A stretch of 5,926 nucleotides of DNA from an uncultured Collinsella sp. GTDB lineage: Bacteria > Actinomycetota > Coriobacteriia > Coriobacteriales > Coriobacteriaceae. How positions within the stretch are numbered: the stretch's first letter is position 1; each line of letters opens with the position of its first letter. The notes beneath the pieces were generated by a model. That model was given only the letters and a program-made list of their open reading frames with translations. It was not told the origin of the DNA and made no database searches. Location of the stretch: assembly GCA_900554595.1 (NCBI GenBank), contig USHZ01000122.1, forward strand, positions 1 through 5,926, given 5' to 3'. The translations under genes and the position numbers were made by a program. Below, in pieces: positions 4,847 through 5,926 of the stretch.

Positions 4847-5926
4847 GACGACGCATCGCTGGGCGGTCGCTCAGCAAAACCCCGAGCTCGAAAAGGAGCT
4901 TTCGGCTGGCCTGGGCATACCCGGGCTGGTGGCGCGCATTATGGTTGCGCACGGCATTACATCCATCGAAGAAGGCCAGCTGTTTTTGACGCCTTCGCTC
5001 GATCGCGACTGGGCCGACCCACTCATTATCCCGGGCATGTCGGTCGTTGCCGACCGCGTCGAGCGTGCTATTCGCAACCACGAGCACATCGCGGTCTTTG
5101 GCGATTTTGACGTTGACGGTATTACGTCGACCTGCCTGTTGGCCGAGGCACTGCGCACGTTTGGTGCCGATGTCACGCCGTTTATTCCACATCGCTTTGA
5201 CGAGGGCTACGGTCTTTCGCGCGCGGCGCTCGACCGCGTCAACGGGCTCGCCCAACCCAATCTGATCGTGACCGTCGATAACGGTATTGCTGCCAAGGAA
5301 GAAGTCTCCTATCTGGAGAGCCTGGGGATCGATTTGGTGGTCACGGACCATCACGAGCCCTCCGATCAGGTGCCGCAGGGCGTGCCCCTGACCGACCCTA
5401 AGCTCGAGGACGAGGGTCCTTCACGTGAGCTTGCCGGTGCCGGCGTGGCACTCAAGCTGGTGCAGGTTCTGGGCGAGCGTCTGGGCAAGCCGTCGTATTG
5501 GCGTTCGCTGATCGAGGTTGCGGCGCTTGGTACCGTGTCCGACATGATGCCGCTCACGCCCGAGAATCGTGCACTGGTCGCCGAGGGCATCCAGCAGATG
5601 CGCGTGACCGCCCGCCCCGGCTATATCGCGCTTGCCGCGCTCGCCAAGGCCGACCTCTCTAGCATTACGGCCGATGGCCTGTCGTTTTCGCTCATTCCCC
5701 GCTTGAACGCCGCCGGCCGCATGGCCGATCCCAAGCTGGCACTCGACCTGCTGCTTGCCCGCGATCCTATCGAGGCAAGCGCTCTGGCGGCCGAGCTCGA
5801 GGAGATCAACCGTCAGCGCCGCGAGATCGAGGCGGAGCTCACACGCGACGCCATGGCGAAGGTGGAGGAGACCTATGATGGCGGTCGCGCAATCGTCGTG
5901 GGTGGCGAGGGCTGGCACGAGGGCGT
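4833..5926 (+). CDS. recJ: Single-stranded-DNA-specific 5'-3' exonuclease RecJ (partial, C-terminus beyond window)
   Basis: 364 codons are visible and the frame is still open at the window edge. RecJ degrades single-stranded DNA from 5' ends in the cytoplasm during recombinational and mismatch repair, using two metal ions in a DHH phosphoesterase site. Visible motifs in order: FGDFDVDGITS (D91, D93 and D95 within), PHRFDEGYGLS, VTVDNGI (D149), VVTDHHEP (D172, H173, H174), AALGTVSDMMPL, and IPRLNAAGRM. A coiled region of Glu/Arg (about 310-345) follows, then GWHEGV at the edge, the opening of the DHHA1 domain. These are all expected DHH catalytic elements, apparently intact. The start at 4833 fits the family N-terminus (short lead-in before the RW...NP...L region), with an atypical G-run as ribosome site and an overlapping short ORF. 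Typical RecJ is about 570 residues or more, so roughly a third or more lies outside. Confidence 0.95.
   Translation, partial: MSSLKTTHRWAVAQQNPELEKELSAGLGIPGLVARIMVAHGITSIEEGQLFLTPSLDRDWADPLIIPGMSVVADRVERAIRNHEHIAVFGDFDVDGITSTCLLAEALRTFGADVTPFIPHRFDEGYGLSRAALDRVNGLAQPNLIVTVDNGIAAKEEVSYLESLGIDLVVTDHHEPSDQVPQGVPLTDPKLEDEGPSRELAGAGVALKLVQVLGERLGKPSYWRSLIEVAALGTVSDMMPLTPENRALVAEGIQQMRVTARPGYIALAALAKADLSSITADGLSFSLIPRLNAAGRMADPKLALDLLLARDPIEASALAAELEEINRQRREIEAELTRDAMAKVEETYDGGRAIVVGGEGWHEG

Noticed and set aside
4836..5918. Minus-strand open frames opposite recJ
   Set aside because: The plus-strand frame carries all DHH motifs over the whole length; the opposite frames have no recognisable domain or start signal.

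Overview
The window looks like chromosomal DNA from a high-GC anaerobic actinobacterium of the class Coriobacteriia, with Collinsella or a close relative as my best guess. This rests on strongly GC-ending codons in most genes, the gene types present, and a secreted-ectodomain/membrane/zinc-ribbon protein of a kind I associate with that group. It is inference; no marker gene fixes the taxon.

Layout: (1) 1-103 is the C-terminal tail of an unidentified plus-strand gene. (2) 122-160 is a strong hairpin terminator between that tail and a convergent minus-strand gene. (3) 190-1778, minus strand, is one cell-surface protein gene (signal peptide, propeller-like ectodomain, one membrane helix, cytoplasmic zinc ribbon) broken by a single-base frameshift in an A6 run (T6 on the plus strand, 1281-1286). 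Adding one A restores an uninterrupted 529-residue protein. (4) 1779-2048 is a divergent intergenic region with two abutting perfect palindromes (1829-1854) and a 22-bp inverted repeat (1923-1989). (5) 2049-3527 is a tight two-gene plus-strand operon: cutC and a GalT-like DUF4931 protein that keeps a full set of zinc and catalytic residues. (6) 3558-4556, minus strand, is a divergent BASS (bile acid:sodium symporter superfamily) transporter. (7) 4557-4832 is a divergent promoter region with a perfect TATAAT, a leader hairpin and a 21-codon ORF that overlaps the start of (8) recJ (4833 to the window end, partial).

How the genes relate: cutC and the DUF4931 gene are almost certainly co-transcribed and may share a pathway, but the sequence does not say which. 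The BASS transporter and recJ are transcribed divergently from one intergenic region without obvious functional connection. The surface-protein ectodomain is clearly richer in AT than its neighbours (by hand count 20 G+C in bases 841-900, against 43 in bases 2341-2400 within cutC). No tRNA, rRNA, CRISPR array, insertion sequence or integrase was seen. The most interesting points are the homopolymer frameshift, the loss of sodium-site residues in the BASS transporter, the short overlapping ORF before recJ, and the palindrome/inverted-repeat cluster upstream of cutC.
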